A stretch of DNA of 64,000 nt from Roseococcus microcysteis (GTDB lineage: Bacteria; Pseudomonadota; Alphaproteobacteria; Acetobacterales; Acetobacteraceae): positions 124,001 to 188,000 of the forward strand of contig NZ_CP061718.1 of the NCBI RefSeq assembly GCF_014764365.1, in the 5' to 3' direction. The position numbers and the translations under genes are program-made. Positions 27,025 through 36,044 of the stretch are shown piece after piece. The notes beneath the pieces were generated by a model. It ran no database searches. It had not been told where the DNA came from and was given only the letters and a program-made list of their open reading frames with translations. Within the stretch, counting starts at the first letter, position 1. Each line of letters starts with the position of its first letter.

Positions 27025-28041
27025 ATGCCCCCCGAAATCTCGGGCGCCAAGCGCCGCAGCCGTGGCAAGGAGCCCGCAATGGGTCGTGACGTTCTGCAGC
27101 AGGCCTATCGGGACATGCTGCTGATCCGCCGCTTCGAGGAGAAGGCGGGCCAGCTCTACGGCATGGGGCTGATCGGCGGCTTCTGCCACCTCTATATCGG
27201 CCAGGAGGCCGTGGTGGTGGGCATGCAGATGTGCCTGCAGCCCGGCGACCAGGTCATCACCTCCTACCGCGACCATGGCCACATGCTGGCCACCGGCATG
27301 GAGGCCCGCGGCGTGATGGCGGAGCTGACCGGGCGCATCGGCGGCTATTCCAAGGGCAAGGGCGGGAGCATGCACATGTTCTCGCGCGAGAAGGGCTTCT
27401 TCGGCGGCCATGGCATCGTGGGCGCGCAGGTCTCGCTGGGCGCGGGCCTGGCCTTCTCGAACATGTATCGCGGCAATGACAATGTGGCGCTGACCTATTT
27501 CGGCGAGGGCGCCTCCAACCAGGGCCAGGTCTTCGAGAGCCTGAACCTGGCGGCGCTGTTCAAGCTGCCCTGCGTCTTCATCATCGAGAACAACAAATAC
27601 GGCATGGGCACGAGCGTGGAGCGCGCCAGCGCCAGCCGCGACCTGTCGAAGAATGGCAGCCCCTGGGGCATCCCGGGCGAGCAGGTGGACGGCATGAACG
27701 TCCGCACCGTGTTCGAGGCCGGCAGCCGCGCCGTGGCGCACTGCCGCGCCGGCAACGGCCCCTATCTGCTGGAGATGAAGACCTACCGCTATCGCGGCCA
27801 CTCCATGTCCGACCCCGCGAAGTACCGCACCCGCGAGGAGGTGCAGAAGATGCGCGAGCAGCATGACTGCCTGGAGACCGCGCGGGCCGAACTGCTGGCC
27901 CAGGGCGTGACCGAGGCCGACCTCAAGAAGATCGACGACGAGGTGAAGGCCATCGTGCAGGACAGCGCGGAATTCGCGCAGGAATCGCCGGAGCCGCCGG
28001 AGAGCGAGCTCTGGACCGACATCCTTCTGGAGACCAAGTGA
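27025..28041 (+). CDS. pdhA: Pyruvate dehydrogenase E1 component, alpha subunit
   Basis: A 338-residue TPP-binding subunit of the pyruvate dehydrogenase complex, which decarboxylates pyruvate. Markers are [13 protein letters not shown] at the N-terminus, [20 protein letters not shown], the [14 protein letters not shown] loop, the thiamine-diphosphate motif starting GEGASNQG and ending IIENN, and the phosphorylation-loop-like [11 protein letters not shown]. The ATG at 27025 gives a short basic N-terminal extension; a second in-frame Met at 27079 is the alternative. It is the first gene of pdhA-pdhB-pdhC-GNAT-lpdA, with a single base between its stop and pdhB. Confidence 0.96.
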   Translation: MPPEISGAKRRSRGKEPAMGRDVLQQAYRDMLLIRRFEEKAGQLYGMGLIGGFCHLYIGQEAVVVGMQMCLQPGDQVITSYRDHGHMLATGMEARGVMAELTGRIGGYSKGKGGSMHMFSREKGFFGGHGIVGAQVSLGAGLAFSNMYRGNDNVALTYFGEGASNQGQVFESLNLAALFKLPCVFIIENNKYGMGTSVERASASRDLSKNGSPWGIPGEQVDGMNVRTVFEAGSRAVAHCRAGNGPYLLEMKTYRYRGHSMSDPAKYRTREEVQKMREQHDCLETARAELLAQGVTEADLKKIDDEVKAIVQDSAEFAQESPEPPESELWTDILLETK

Positions 28042-28042
28042 G

Positions 28043-29422
28043 ATGGGCGTCGAGATCCTGATGCCGGCGCTTTCGCCCACCATGACGGAGGGCAAGCTCG
28101 CGCGGTGGCTGAAGAAGGAAGGCGATGCGGTGAAGTCCGGCGACGTGATCGCCGAGATCGAGACCGACAAGGCCACCATGGAGGTCGAGGCGGTGGATGA
28201 GGGCACCATCACCCGCATCCTCGTGCCCGAGGGCACCGAGAACGTGTCGGTGAACAGCCCCATCGCGGAGCTGGATGGCGGTTCGGGCGGGGCCAAGGCC
28301 GAGGCGCCGAAACCCGCGAAGGACGAGGCCGCAAAGGAAGAGGCCCCCAAGGCCGAGAAGCCCGCCGAGGCCAAGGGCAGCGCTGTGCCCTGGGATGTGG
28401 CCGCCACGCCCTCCGCCCAGCCCGAGAAGGATTGGGGCCCCACGCGCAGCATGACCGTGCGCGAGGCGCTGCGCGACGCCATGGCCGCCGAGATGCGGCT
28501 GGATGGCGACGTCTTCCTGATCGGCGAGGAGGTCGGCCAGTACCAGGGCGCCTACAAGATCAGCCAGGGCCTGCTGGACGAGTTCGGCCCCAAGCGCGTC
28601 ATGGACATGCCGATTACGGAGCATGGCTTCACCGGCATGGCGGTGGGGGCGGCCTTCAACGGCCTCAAGCCCATCGTCGAGTTCATGACCTTCAACTTCT
28701 CGATGCAGGCCATTGACCAGATCATCAACTCGGCCGCCAAGACGCTCTATATGTCGGGCGGGCAGCTGGGTTGCCCCATCGTCTTCCGTGGCCCGAACGG
28801 CGCCGCGTCCCGCGTGGCGGCGCAGCATTCGCAGTGCTACGCCTCCTGGTACGCGCATTGCCCGGGGCTGAAGGTGGTCGCGCCCTGGTCGGCCGCGGAT
28901 GCGAAGGGCCTGCTGCGCGCGGCCATCCGCGACCCGAACCCGGTCATCTTCCTGGAGAACGAAATCCTCTACGGGCAGAGCTTCGAATGCCCGACCGATG
29001 AGGATTTCATCCTGCCCATCGGCAAGGCCAAGATCGAGCGCGAGGGGACGGACGTCACGCTCGTCGCCTTCTCCATCATGGTCGGCATGGCCATGCAGGC
29101 GGCGGAAAAGCTGGCCGAGCAGGGCATCAGCGCGGAGGTGATCAACCTGCGCACGCTACGGCCGCTCGACACCGAGACCATCGTGAACTCGGTCAAGAAG
29201 ACCAACCGCCTGGTGACGCTGGAAGAGGGCTGGCCCTATGCCGGCATCGGCGCGGAGGTGGCCATGCAGATCATGGAGCACGCCTTCGACCACCTCGACG
29301 CGCCGCCCACGCGCGTGACGGGGCTTGACCTGCCGATGCCCTACGCCGCCAATCTCGAGAAGCTCGCCCTGCCGCGCCTCGAACAGGTGGTGGAAGCGGC
29401 GCGCGCCGTGACCTACCGCTAA
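28043..29422 (+). CDS. pdhB: Pyruvate dehydrogenase E1 beta subunit with N-terminal lipoyl domain
   Basis: A 459-residue subunit in which a lipoyl domain (residues 1-80, lipoyl-Lys in ETDKATME, about residue 45) is joined by a charged Ala/Glu/Lys/Pro linker to the E1-beta catalytic part. The latter begins near residue 130 ([15 protein letters not shown]) and contains [43 protein letters not shown] and the transketolase C-terminal [12 protein letters not shown] lipoylated E1-beta is an alphaproteobacterial peculiarity. It needs LipA/LipB action like E2; lipA lies 3.5 kb downstream. It forms the alpha2beta2 E1 with PdhA. Confidence 0.96.
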   Translation: MGVEILMPALSPTMTEGKLARWLKKEGDAVKSGDVIAEIETDKATMEVEAVDEGTITRILVPEGTENVSVNSPIAELDGGSGGAKAEAPKPAKDEAAKEEAPKAEKPAEAKGSAVPWDVAATPSAQPEKDWGPTRSMTVREALRDAMAAEMRLDGDVFLIGEEVGQYQGAYKISQGLLDEFGPKRVMDMPITEHGFTGMAVGAAFNGLKPIVEFMTFNFSMQAIDQIINSAAKTLYMSGGQLGCPIVFRGPNGAASRVAAQHSQCYASWYAHCPGLKVVAPWSAADAKGLLRAAIRDPNPVIFLENEILYGQSFECPTDEDFILPIGKAKIEREGTDVTLVAFSIMVGMAMQAAEKLAEQGISAEVINLRTLRPLDTETIVNSVKKTNRLVTLEEGWPYAGIGAEVAMQIMEHAFDHLDAPPTRVTGLDLPMPYAANLEKLALPRLEQVVEAARAVTYR

Positions 29423-29439
29423 GCAAGGGGCGCCCGCAC

Positions 29440-30785
29440 ATGGCCACCAACATCCTGATGCCCGCCCTCTCGCCCACCATGACGGAGGGCACGCTCGCCC
29501 GCTGGCTGAAGAAGGAGGGCGACAGCATCAAGGCCGGCGACATCATCGCCGAGATCGAGACGGACAAGGCCACGATGGAAGTCGAGGCCGTGGATGAGGG
29601 CATCCTCGGCAAGATCGTGGTGGCGGACGGCACCGAGGGCGTGAAGGTGAACGACGTCATCGCCGTGCTGGTCGAGCAGGGCGAGGAGGCGCCGAAGGAT
29701 GCGGCACCCTCTCCCTCCGGCTCGCCGGCGCTGGAGGCGGTGAGGCAGTCGGGCGGCAAGGTCGCCGGCGCGCCGGAACAGCCGGTGCCGCCGCCGGCTT
29801 CCAAGGGCGCCGAGGCGCCGGCGCCCAAGCCGGCCGCCGCCGCTTCCGGTGGCGACCGCGTCTTCGCCTCGCCGCTCGCGCGGCGCATGGCGCAGCAGGC
29901 GGGAATTGAGTTGGCCGCGGTCACGGGCAGCGGACCGCAGGGGCGAATCGTGAAGGCCGATGTCGAGGCGGCGATGAATCGCCCGGCGGCCCCGAAGCGC
30001 GACGCTGCACCCGTGACCGCGGAGGCGGGGGGGCCGGGACCCCCGCCCCAGCCCCGGCGCCGAAGCCGGCGCCCGTCAACATCACGGCGCCGCATGTGGC
30101 GGTGCCCAATTCCTCCATGCGCAAGGTCATCGCGCGGCGGCTCACGGAATCGAAGACCACCGTGCCGCATTTCTACGTGGCGATGGATTTCGAACTGGAC
30201 GCGCTGCTGAAGCTGCGCGCGGACCTCAACGCGCAATCGCCCAAGGAGGGCGCGGGGGCCTTCAAGCTTTCGGTGAACGACCTCATCATCAAGGCCTGCG
30301 CGGTCGCGCTGCGCCGCCATCCGGGTGTCAACGCCGCCTGGACGGATGAGGCCATCCTGCAATTCCAGGATGTGGACATCAGCGTGGCGGTGGCCATTCC
30401 CGACGGGCTCATCACGCCCATCGTGAAGGGCGCGGACCGCAAGGGGCTCGCCACCATCTCCAACGAGATGAAGGACCTCGGCGCGCGGGCGAAATCGGGC
30501 AAGCTGAAGCCCGAGGAATTCCAGGGCGGCGGCTTCTCCATCTCCAACATGGGGATGTATGGCGTCTCCTTCTTCTCGGCCATCATCAACCCGCCCCAGG
30601 CCGGCATCCTGGCCGTGGGCGCGGGGGAACAGCGGCCGGTGGTGAAGAATGGCGCGCTGGCCATCGCCACCGTCATGACCTGCCAGCTCTCCGTGGACCA
30701 CCGCGTGGTGGATGGCGCGCTGGCGGCGGAGTTCATGGCCACGCTGAAGGGCCTGATCGAGAACCCGCTGAGCCTGATGCTGTGA
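29440..30785 (+). CDS. pdhC: Dihydrolipoamide acetyltransferase E2 of PDH (frameshifted)
   Basis: The E2 core of pyruvate dehydrogenase, about 448 residues after repair. The lipoyl domain (1-80) has [10 protein letters not shown]; the subunit-binding domain is [15 protein letters not shown] through [12 protein letters not shown]; the catalytic domain begins at about [18 protein letters not shown] and ends with the [14 protein letters not shown] active-site motif. The frame breaks in the Ala/Pro linker at the run of seven Gs (30027-30033). Eight Gs would read through as [20 protein letters not shown] and join both parts. Since the gene is normally essential for aerobic growth on sugars, sequencing error is the likeliest cause. 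The stop overlaps the next GTG start by four bases. Confidence 0.9.
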
Positions 30786-31246
30786 CCATCCGCCCGGCCA
30801 GCCCGGCCGATGCACCGGCCGTCTTTCGGCTGGTGCGGGCCCTGGCCGAGTATGAGGAACTGCTCGGCGAATTCCGCGCCACCGAGGCGGATTTCGCCCG
30901 GATGCTCGAACAGGGCGCCTGCCGCGCCCTGCTGGCCGAGGTGGAGGGCGAGGCCGTGGGCATCGCCCTCTTCTACCCCACCGCGCTGACCTTCCTGGGC
31001 GGGCGGGGGCTGTGGCTGGAGGACCTCTTCGTGCTGCCGGCGCATCGCGGCGCGGGGCATGGCATGGCGCTGCTGCGGGCGCTGGCGCGGCTGACGCTGG
31101 AAGAGGGCTTCGTCGCGCTGGAGTGGAACGTGCTGGACTGGAACGCGCCGGCCATCGCCCTCTATGACCGCATCGGGGCCACGGCGCGCACGCAATGGAC
31201 GGACCGGCGGCTGACCGGCGCGGCACTTTCCGCGCTGGCCGCCTGA
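30782..31246 (+). CDS. GNAT-family N-acetyltransferase within the pdh operon
   Basis: A 154-residue GNAT protein. It has the N-terminal [20 protein letters not shown], a central LWLEDLFVLPAHRGAGHGMALL (acetyl-CoA loop RGAGHG) and the C-terminal LEWNVLDWNAPAIALYDRIGA, closest in style to diamine/spermidine-type acetyltransferases (SSAT-like family). The GTG start overlaps the pdhC stop (GTGA) and lpdA follows after 11 bases, so it is transcribed with the complex that makes acetyl-CoA, its own co-substrate. The acceptor is unknown; whether it acts on polyamines or on proteins cannot be told. Confidence 0.83.
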   Translation: MTIRPASPADAPAVFRLVRALAEYEELLGEFRATEADFARMLEQGACRALLAEVEGEAVGIALFYPTALTFLGGRGLWLEDLFVLPAHRGAGHGMALLRALARLTLEEGFVALEWNVLDWNAPAIALYDRIGATARTQWTDRRLTGAALSALAA

Positions 31247-31257
31247 GGAGAGGCAAG

Positions 31258-32652
31258 ATGGCCGAGACATTCGACCTGGTGGTGGTGGGCGGCGGGCCTG
31301 GCGGCTATGTCGCGGCCATCCGCGGCGCGCAGCTCAAGATGAAGGTCGCGCTGGTGGAGCGCGAGCATCTGGGCGGCATCTGCCTCAACTGGGGCTGCAT
31401 CCCGACCAAGGCGCTGCTGCGCGCCTCCGAGATCAACCACCTGCTGCACAGCCTCGACGCCTATGGCTTCGCGGCGGACAATGTGCGCTTCGACTTCGCG
31501 AAGGTGGTGAAGCGGTCGCGCGGGGTGGCGAACCAGCTTTCGGGCGGGGTGAAGCACCTGCTGAAGAAGAACAAGGTGACGGTGTTCGACGGGCAGGGCG
31601 CGCTGGCCGGGCCTGCCAAGCTGAAGGTGACGAAGGACGGCAAGCCTGTGGCGGAGCTGGCCGCCAAGCACATCATCCTGGCCACCGGCGCACGCGCCCG
31701 CGTGCTGCCGGGCATGGAGCCGGACGGCAAGCTGATCTGGTCCTACCGCGAGGCGATGGTGCCGGCTTCCCTGCCGAAGAAGATCATCGTCATGGGCTCG
31801 GGCGCCATCGGCAGCGAGTTCGCGTCCTTCTACCTCAACATGGGCGCCGAGGTGACGCTGATCGAGGTGATGGACCGCATCCTGCCCGTGGAGGATTCGG
31901 AGATCAGCGCCTTCGTGCAGAAGGCCTTCGAGAAGCAGGGCATGAAGATCATCACCAATGCCCGGGTGCAGGGGGTGCGGAAGGGCGCGGACAGCATCAC
32001 CGCCATCGTGGAAGCGAATGGCAAGGTGCAGGACATCACGGCCGACAAGCTGATCTCGGCGGTCGGCATCGTGGGCAATGTGGAAAATCTCGGCCTGGAG
32101 GGCACCAAGGTCGAGGTGGACCGCACCCATGTGAAAACCGACCCCATGGGCCGCACCGGCGAGCCTGGCGTCTATGCCATCGGCGACCTGACGGGCGCGC
32201 CCTGGCTGGCACACAAGGCGAGCCATGAGGGCATCATCTGCGTCGAAGCCATCGCCGGGATGCACCCGCACCCGATGGATGTGCTGAACATTCCCGGCTG
32301 CACCTATTGCCGCCCGCAGGTGGCGAGTGTGGGGCTGACCGAGGCCCGCGCCAAGGAGGCCGGGCATGAGGTGCGCGTGGGCCGCTTCCCCTTCATCGGC
32401 AATGGCAAGGCCATCGCGATGGGTGAGCCCGAGGGCTTCGTGAAGACCGTCTTCGACGCCAAGACCGGCGAACTCCTGGGCGCCCATATGGTCGGGCCCG
32501 AGGTGACGGAGATGATCCAGGGCTATGGCATCGCCCGCACCCTGGAATCGACCGAGGCGGAACTCATGCACACCGTCTTCCCCCACCCGACGGTGAGCGA
32601 GGCGATGCATGAGAGCGTGCTGGATGCCTATGGCCGGGTGATACATATTTAG
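31258..32652 (+). CDS. lpdA: Dihydrolipoyl dehydrogenase (E3)
   Basis: A 464-residue flavoenzyme that reoxidises dihydrolipoyl groups with NAD+. FAD motif VVGGGPGGYVAAIRGAQ, the redox-active disulfide in GGICLNWGCIPTKALL, the NAD-binding IIVMGSGAIGSEFASFY, the GVYAIGDLTGAPWLAHKASHEG FAD site and the C-terminal catalytic dyad in HTVFPHPTVSEAMHE are present. The ATG at 31258 has GAGGAGAGG upstream. It has no lipoyl domain fused, unlike some E3s. It is the last gene of the pdh operon; 240 bases of GC-rich, hairpin-rich sequence separate it from lipA. Confidence 0.97.
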   Translation: MAETFDLVVVGGGPGGYVAAIRGAQLKMKVALVEREHLGGICLNWGCIPTKALLRASEINHLLHSLDAYGFAADNVRFDFAKVVKRSRGVANQLSGGVKHLLKKNKVTVFDGQGALAGPAKLKVTKDGKPVAELAAKHIILATGARARVLPGMEPDGKLIWSYREAMVPASLPKKIIVMGSGAIGSEFASFYLNMGAEVTLIEVMDRILPVEDSEISAFVQKAFEKQGMKIITNARVQGVRKGADSITAIVEANGKVQDITADKLISAVGIVGNVENLGLEGTKVEVDRTHVKTDPMGRTGEPGVYAIGDLTGAPWLAHKASHEGIICVEAIAGMHPHPMDVLNIPGCTYCRPQVASVGLTEARAKEAGHEVRVGRFPFIGNGKAIAMGEPEGFVKTVFDAKTGELLGAHMVGPEVTEMIQGYGIARTLESTEAELMHTVFPHPTVSEAMHESVLDAYGRVIHI

Positions 32653-32894
32653 TTTGCCTCAGGCGCCGGCGCGCGCGTCACGCCGGAGGCGTGCCTGCGG
32701 CACGACGCGCTTGGCTTTCGCCGCGCTTCGGGTGCGCGGGCGGGTAGGGCGGTTGGGCGGCGCCGGCCGCTTTGCGGCCGGAGCGTGGGGCGGTTGCGCC
32801 CGGCCCCGCCCTGTTCCGCGTTCGGGGCAGGCATCGGCCGCGTGTGACGGATGGGGGCTGGGGAAAACCGCGCCCCGCGCTATATGGAGCCACC
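32653..32894. other. GC-rich gap between lpdA and lipA
   Basis: This 242-base stretch contains no convincing gene. It holds several inverted repeats; the strongest is CCGGCCGC/GCGGCCGG (32763-32770 and 32774-32781) around TTT. It lacks a T-run, so intrinsic termination is unproven. A GGAG Shine-Dalgarno (32886-32889) serves lipA. Confidence 0.6.
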
Positions 32895-33872
32895 ATGGCC
32901 CGCATCGAGATCGACCACCGCAGCAAGGGTGACACCGCCCGCACCGGCGCCGCGCGGCATCCGGAAAAGGCGAACCGCCCCGACAACCCCATCCAGCGGA
33001 AACCCGCCTGGATCCGGGTGAAGGCGCCCACCCACCCGATCTACCACGAGACGCGCGCCCTGATGCGCGACAACAAGCTGGTCACGGTCTGCGAGGAAGC
33101 GGCCTGCCCCAACATCGGCGAGTGCTGGTCCCAGCGCCACGCCACCATGATGATCATGGGCGAGATCTGCACCCGCGCCTGCGCCTTCTGCAATGTCGCG
33201 ACGGGAATGCCCAATGCCCTCGACACCGAGGAGCCACGCCGGGTGGGCGAGGCAGTGGCCAAGCTCGGCCTGCGGCACGTCGTCATCACCAGCGTGGACC
33301 GCGATGACCTGGCCGATGGCGGCGCCCGCCACTTCGCGGAGACCATCGCCGCCATCCGCGCCAGCGCGCCCGAGACCACGGTCGAAATCCTGACGCCCGA
33401 TTTCCTGCGCAAGCCCGGCGCGCTGGAGGTGGTGGTGGAAGCACGGCCGGACGTGTTCAACCACAATCTGGAAACCGTGCCGCGCCTCTACCCCAACATC
33501 CGCCCCGGCGCGCGCTACTACCATTCGCTGCGGCTGCTCGACCGCGTGAAGCAGCTCGACAAGACGATCTTCACCAAGTCCGGCATCATGGTGGGCCTGG
33601 GCGAGGAGCGCATCGAGGTGCAGCAGGTGATGGATGACCTCCGCAGCGCGGAGGTGGATTTCCTGACGGTGGGCCAATACCTCCAGCCCACGGTGAAGCA
33701 CGCCGCCGTGGCCCGCTTCGTGGAGCCGGCCGAGTTCGACGATTATGCCAGCATGGCCCGCGCCAAGGGTTTCCTGCTGGTCTCGGCCACGCCGCTGACG
33801 CGCAGCTCCTACCACGCGGACCGGGATTTCGCGGCGCTCAAGGAAGCGCGCCTCAAGGCATTGGGCGCCTGA
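32895..33872 (+). CDS. lipA: Lipoyl synthase
   Basis: A 325-residue radical-SAM enzyme that inserts two sulfurs into octanoyl groups on lipoyl domains. The auxiliary cluster ligands are in [13 protein letters not shown], the radical-SAM CxxxCxxC is CTRACAFC, and the C-terminal LTRSSYHAD supplies the Ser ligand of the auxiliary cluster. [12 protein letters not shown] and [10 protein letters not shown] are further family landmarks. The N-terminal 35 residues form a basic extension. Targets encoded nearby are the lipoyl domains of PdhB and PdhC. The start at 32895 has a well-placed GGAG. Its stop overlaps the Coq10-like gene start by one base. Confidence 0.97.
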   Translation: MARIEIDHRSKGDTARTGAARHPEKANRPDNPIQRKPAWIRVKAPTHPIYHETRALMRDNKLVTVCEEAACPNIGECWSQRHATMMIMGEICTRACAFCNVATGMPNALDTEEPRRVGEAVAKLGLRHVVITSVDRDDLADGGARHFAETIAAIRASAPETTVEILTPDFLRKPGALEVVVEARPDVFNHNLETVPRLYPNIRPGARYYHSLRLLDRVKQLDKTIFTKSGIMVGLGEERIEVQQVMDDLRSAEVDFLTVGQYLQPTVKHAAVARFVEPAEFDDYASMARAKGFLLVSATPLTRSSYHADRDFAALKEARLKALGA

Positions 33873-34351
33873 TGCCCACCCATGCCGAAAAGCGCATCCT
33901 GCGCCACCGCCCGGACGAGGTGTTCCAGATCGTCGCCGACGTGCATCGCTATCCGGAATTCCTGCCCTGGTGCGTGGGCGCGCGCGTGCTCAGCCGTGAC
34001 GAGACCAAGCTGGTGGCCGACCTGACCATCGGCTTCAAGATGTTCCGCGAGACCTTCCGCAGCGACGTGACGCTCCAGCGGCCGGAGATGATCCAGGTGC
34101 AGTACCTGGACGGCCCCTTCCGCTACCTGAACAACACCTGGAAGCTCAACCCCGTGCCGCAGGGCACGGAGGTGGATTTCTTCGTGGATTTCGAATTCAA
34201 GTCTCGCCTGTTGCAGGCCGTGATCGGCACCGTCTTCAACGAGGCCACGCGGCTGATGGTGCGCGCCTTCGAACGCCGGACCATGCAGGTCTATGGCCGC
34301 AACTCCGCCGCCGCGCCGCGGCCGGCGGAAATTCCCTCGACCCCGGGCTAG
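33872..34351 (+). CDS. Coq10/RatA-like START-domain protein
   Basis: A 159-residue START/SRPBCC-fold protein of the polyketide-cyclase/Coq10 family (RatA-like). Signature parts are the N-terminal FQIVADVHRYPEFLPWCVGARVL, VADLTIGFKMFRETF, the YLDGPFRYLNNTWKL strand and VDFFVDFEFKSRLLQ. Coq10 proteins bind ubiquinone and aid its delivery to respiratory complexes, a fit with its place after lipA. A RatA-type ribosome-binding toxin role has been claimed for an E. coli homologue but is not implied here. The ATG overlaps the lipA stop (TGATG). Its TAG stop is fused to the first base of the 52-bp repeat. Confidence 0.88.
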   Translation: MPTHAEKRILRHRPDEVFQIVADVHRYPEFLPWCVGARVLSRDETKLVADLTIGFKMFRETFRSDVTLQRPEMIQVQYLDGPFRYLNNTWKLNPVPQGTEVDFFVDFEFKSRLLQAVIGTVFNEATRLMVRAFERRTMQVYGRNSAAAPRPAEIPSTPG

Positions 34352-34550
34352 CGTCCGATCGCCTCGGTGGAATCACCGAGGCGTGAATCGGCCGCTGGCG
34401 GTGCGTCCGATCGCCTCGGTGGGATCACCGAGGCGTGAATCGGCCGCTGGCGGTGCGCCCGATCGCCTCGGTGGAATCACCGAGGCGTGAATCGGCCGCT
34501 GGTGGTGCGTCCGATCGCCTCGGTGGAATCACCGGGGCGTGAATCGGCCG
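34351..34550. repeat. Hairpin repeat family 1b, 3.9 tandem 52-bp copies
   Basis: Four consecutive copies (34351-34402, 34403-34454, 34455-34506, 34507-34550) differ by only a few bases. Each begins GCGTCCGATC, has a 9-bp stem GCCTCGGTG/CACCGAGGC with loop GAAT or GGAT, and continues GTGAATCGGCCGCTGGCGGT. CCGAT and ATCGG in the flanks can pair as an outer stem. Flanks equal those of the repeat at 8588-8693; the stem sequence is different. It fills most of the 255-base gap between the Coq10-like gene and ltaE. Confidence 0.92.
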
Positions 34551-34606
34551 TCGTGGGCAAGAACCCCCCGTTCCCGGCGCGGGCAAAGCGTTCTAGCCTT
34601 CGCGCC

Positions 34607-35671
34607 ATGGTCCACGCTCCCAACCGCCCGCCCGCCGGTGCGCCGCCCGTGCGCATCAACCTCTATTCCGACACCCAGACCCGCCCCACGCCGGCCATGA
34701 AGGCCGCGATGATGGAGGCCGAGGTGGGCGATGAGCAGCATGGCGACGACCCCACCGTCCATGCCCTGTGCGATCGCATGGCGGCGCTGATGGGCAAGGA
34801 GGCGGCGATGTATCTGCCGTCCGGGACCATGTGCAACGTCATCGCCATCCTCACCCATTGCAAGAAGGGCGATGAGGTGCTGGCGCACGAGACCAGCCAC
34901 ATCCTGCACAGCGAGGGCGGCACCCATGCCGCGCTCACGGGGGTGCAGATCATGCCGTTGAAGGGCGCCCGCGGCCTCTTCACCGCCGATGATGTCCGCG
35001 CCGGCATCCGCCCCAAGACCCGCTACGCGCCCCCCCAGCGCATGCTGGAGGTGGAGCAGACCGCCAATATCGGCGGCGGCGTGGTCTGGCCGCTGGAACA
35101 GCTTACCGCCGTCACCGATGTGGCGCGGGAACAGGGCTGGGCCACCCACATGGACGGCGCCAGGCTGATGAATGCCTGCGTCGCCGCGGGCGTCGCGCCG
35201 AAGGACATGGTGGCCGGCTTCGACAGCGTCTGGCTCGACTTCACCAAGGGGTTGGGCGCGCCGCTCGGGGCCGTGCTCTGCGGCAGTTCCGAATTCATCG
35301 GCGAGGCCTGGCGCTGGAAGCAGCGCCTGGGCGGCTCCATGCGCCAGGCCGGCATCTGTGCCGCCGCCTGCCTCTACGCCCTGGACCACCATGTGGACCG
35401 GCTGGCCGAGGACCACGCCAACGCCAAGGCGCTGGCGCGCGGCCTCGCGCAGATCGAGGGCGTGGTGGTGGAGGAGCCGGACACCAACCTCGTCTTCTTC
35501 GACATCAAGGGCACGGGCGTCGCGGTCGAGGAACTGCAGCGCCGCCTCGCCCTGCAGGGCATCATGGTCAGTGGGTTGGGCGGCCGCGTGCGCGCCTGCA
35601 CCCATCTGGACGTGACGGCGGCCATGATCCCAGAGGCGGTGTCCGCCATCCGGGATGCGCTCCACGCCTGA
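34607..35671 (+). CDS. ltaE: Low-specificity L-threonine aldolase
   Basis: A 354-residue fold-type I PLP enzyme that cleaves L-threonine or allo-threonine to glycine and acetaldehyde. The N-terminal LYSDTQTRPTPAMKAAM and GDEQHGDDPTVHALCDRMA, the LPSGTMCNVIAILTHC cofactor loop, the HMDGARLMNA Asp that contacts the PLP ring nitrogen, and the Schiff-base Lys214 in DFTKGLGAPLGAVL are all present. The ATG at 34607 gives the usual length. The stop overlaps the YraN gene by 17 bases. The upstream region is the 52-bp repeat array, so the promoter must lie in or just after it. Confidence 0.93.
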   Translation: MVHAPNRPPAGAPPVRINLYSDTQTRPTPAMKAAMMEAEVGDEQHGDDPTVHALCDRMAALMGKEAAMYLPSGTMCNVIAILTHCKKGDEVLAHETSHILHSEGGTHAALTGVQIMPLKGARGLFTADDVRAGIRPKTRYAPPQRMLEVEQTANIGGGVVWPLEQLTAVTDVAREQGWATHMDGARLMNACVAAGVAPKDMVAGFDSVWLDFTKGLGAPLGAVLCGSSEFIGEAWRWKQRLGGSMRQAGICAAACLYALDHHVDRLAEDHANAKALARGLAQIEGVVVEEPDTNLVFFDIKGTGVAVEELQRRLALQGIMVSGLGGRVRACTHLDVTAAMIPEAVSAIRDALHA

Positions 35672-36044
35672 CGCCTGGGCGCGCGCCCGCCGTGGCGCGC
35701 GCGCCGACCGCTCCGGCCGCGATGCCGAGGCCATCGCGCGCGACCTGCTGCGCGCCGAGGGCTGGACCATCCTCGCCGAACGCGCCCGCACCCCGGCGGG
35801 CGAGCTGGACCTGATCGCCGAACGCGAGGGCCTGCTGGCCTTCGTCGAGGTGAAGGCGCGCCCCAGCTTCCGTGACGCCGCCCATGCGCTCACGCCGCGC
35901 CAGCAGGCACGGCTTCAGGCGGCGGCGGGCATCTGGCTGGCCGCGCATCCCGGCCATGGGGCGGCGGGGATGCGCTTCGACGTCATTCTCGTCGCCGCCG
36001 ATGGGGCGGCGCGGCGCATCACGGACGCGTTGCGGGCCGGCTGA
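35655..36044 (+). CDS. YraN/UPF0102 nuclease-fold protein
   Basis: A 129-residue member of UPF0102 (YraN), a family with a restriction-endonuclease-like fold and Holliday-junction-resolvase kinship. Seen are GRDAEAIARDLLRAEGWTILAERAR, the GELDLIAEREGLLAFVEVKAR segment holding the E-x-K type catalytic pattern, and the C-terminal FDVILVAADG strand. Its cellular role is unsettled. The ATG lies inside the last codons of ltaE, so the two are probably coupled. The 3' end overlaps the convergent MFS-spermidine synthase gene by 26 bases. Confidence 0.9.
   Translation: MRSTPDAWARARRGARADRSGRDAEAIARDLLRAEGWTILAERARTPAGELDLIAEREGLLAFVEVKARPSFRDAAHALTPRQQARLQAAAGIWLAAHPGHGAAGMRFDVILVAADGAARRITDALRAG

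Noticed and set aside
30096-30785. A separate 229-residue acyltransferase gene
   Set aside because: It is the catalytic domain of pdhC in a shifted frame. The upstream sequence in that frame continues as [12 protein letters not shown], the normal E2 linker, so it is one gene with a frameshift.
32654-32932. Small gene between lpdA and lipA
   Set aside because: The frame is Arg/Ala/Gly-rich with no motif, and it overlaps the lipA start in another frame.
34351-34550. Possible CRISPR array
   Set aside because: The 52-bp units are directly adjacent with no unique spacers, and no cas gene is nearby. This is a tandem hairpin repeat.
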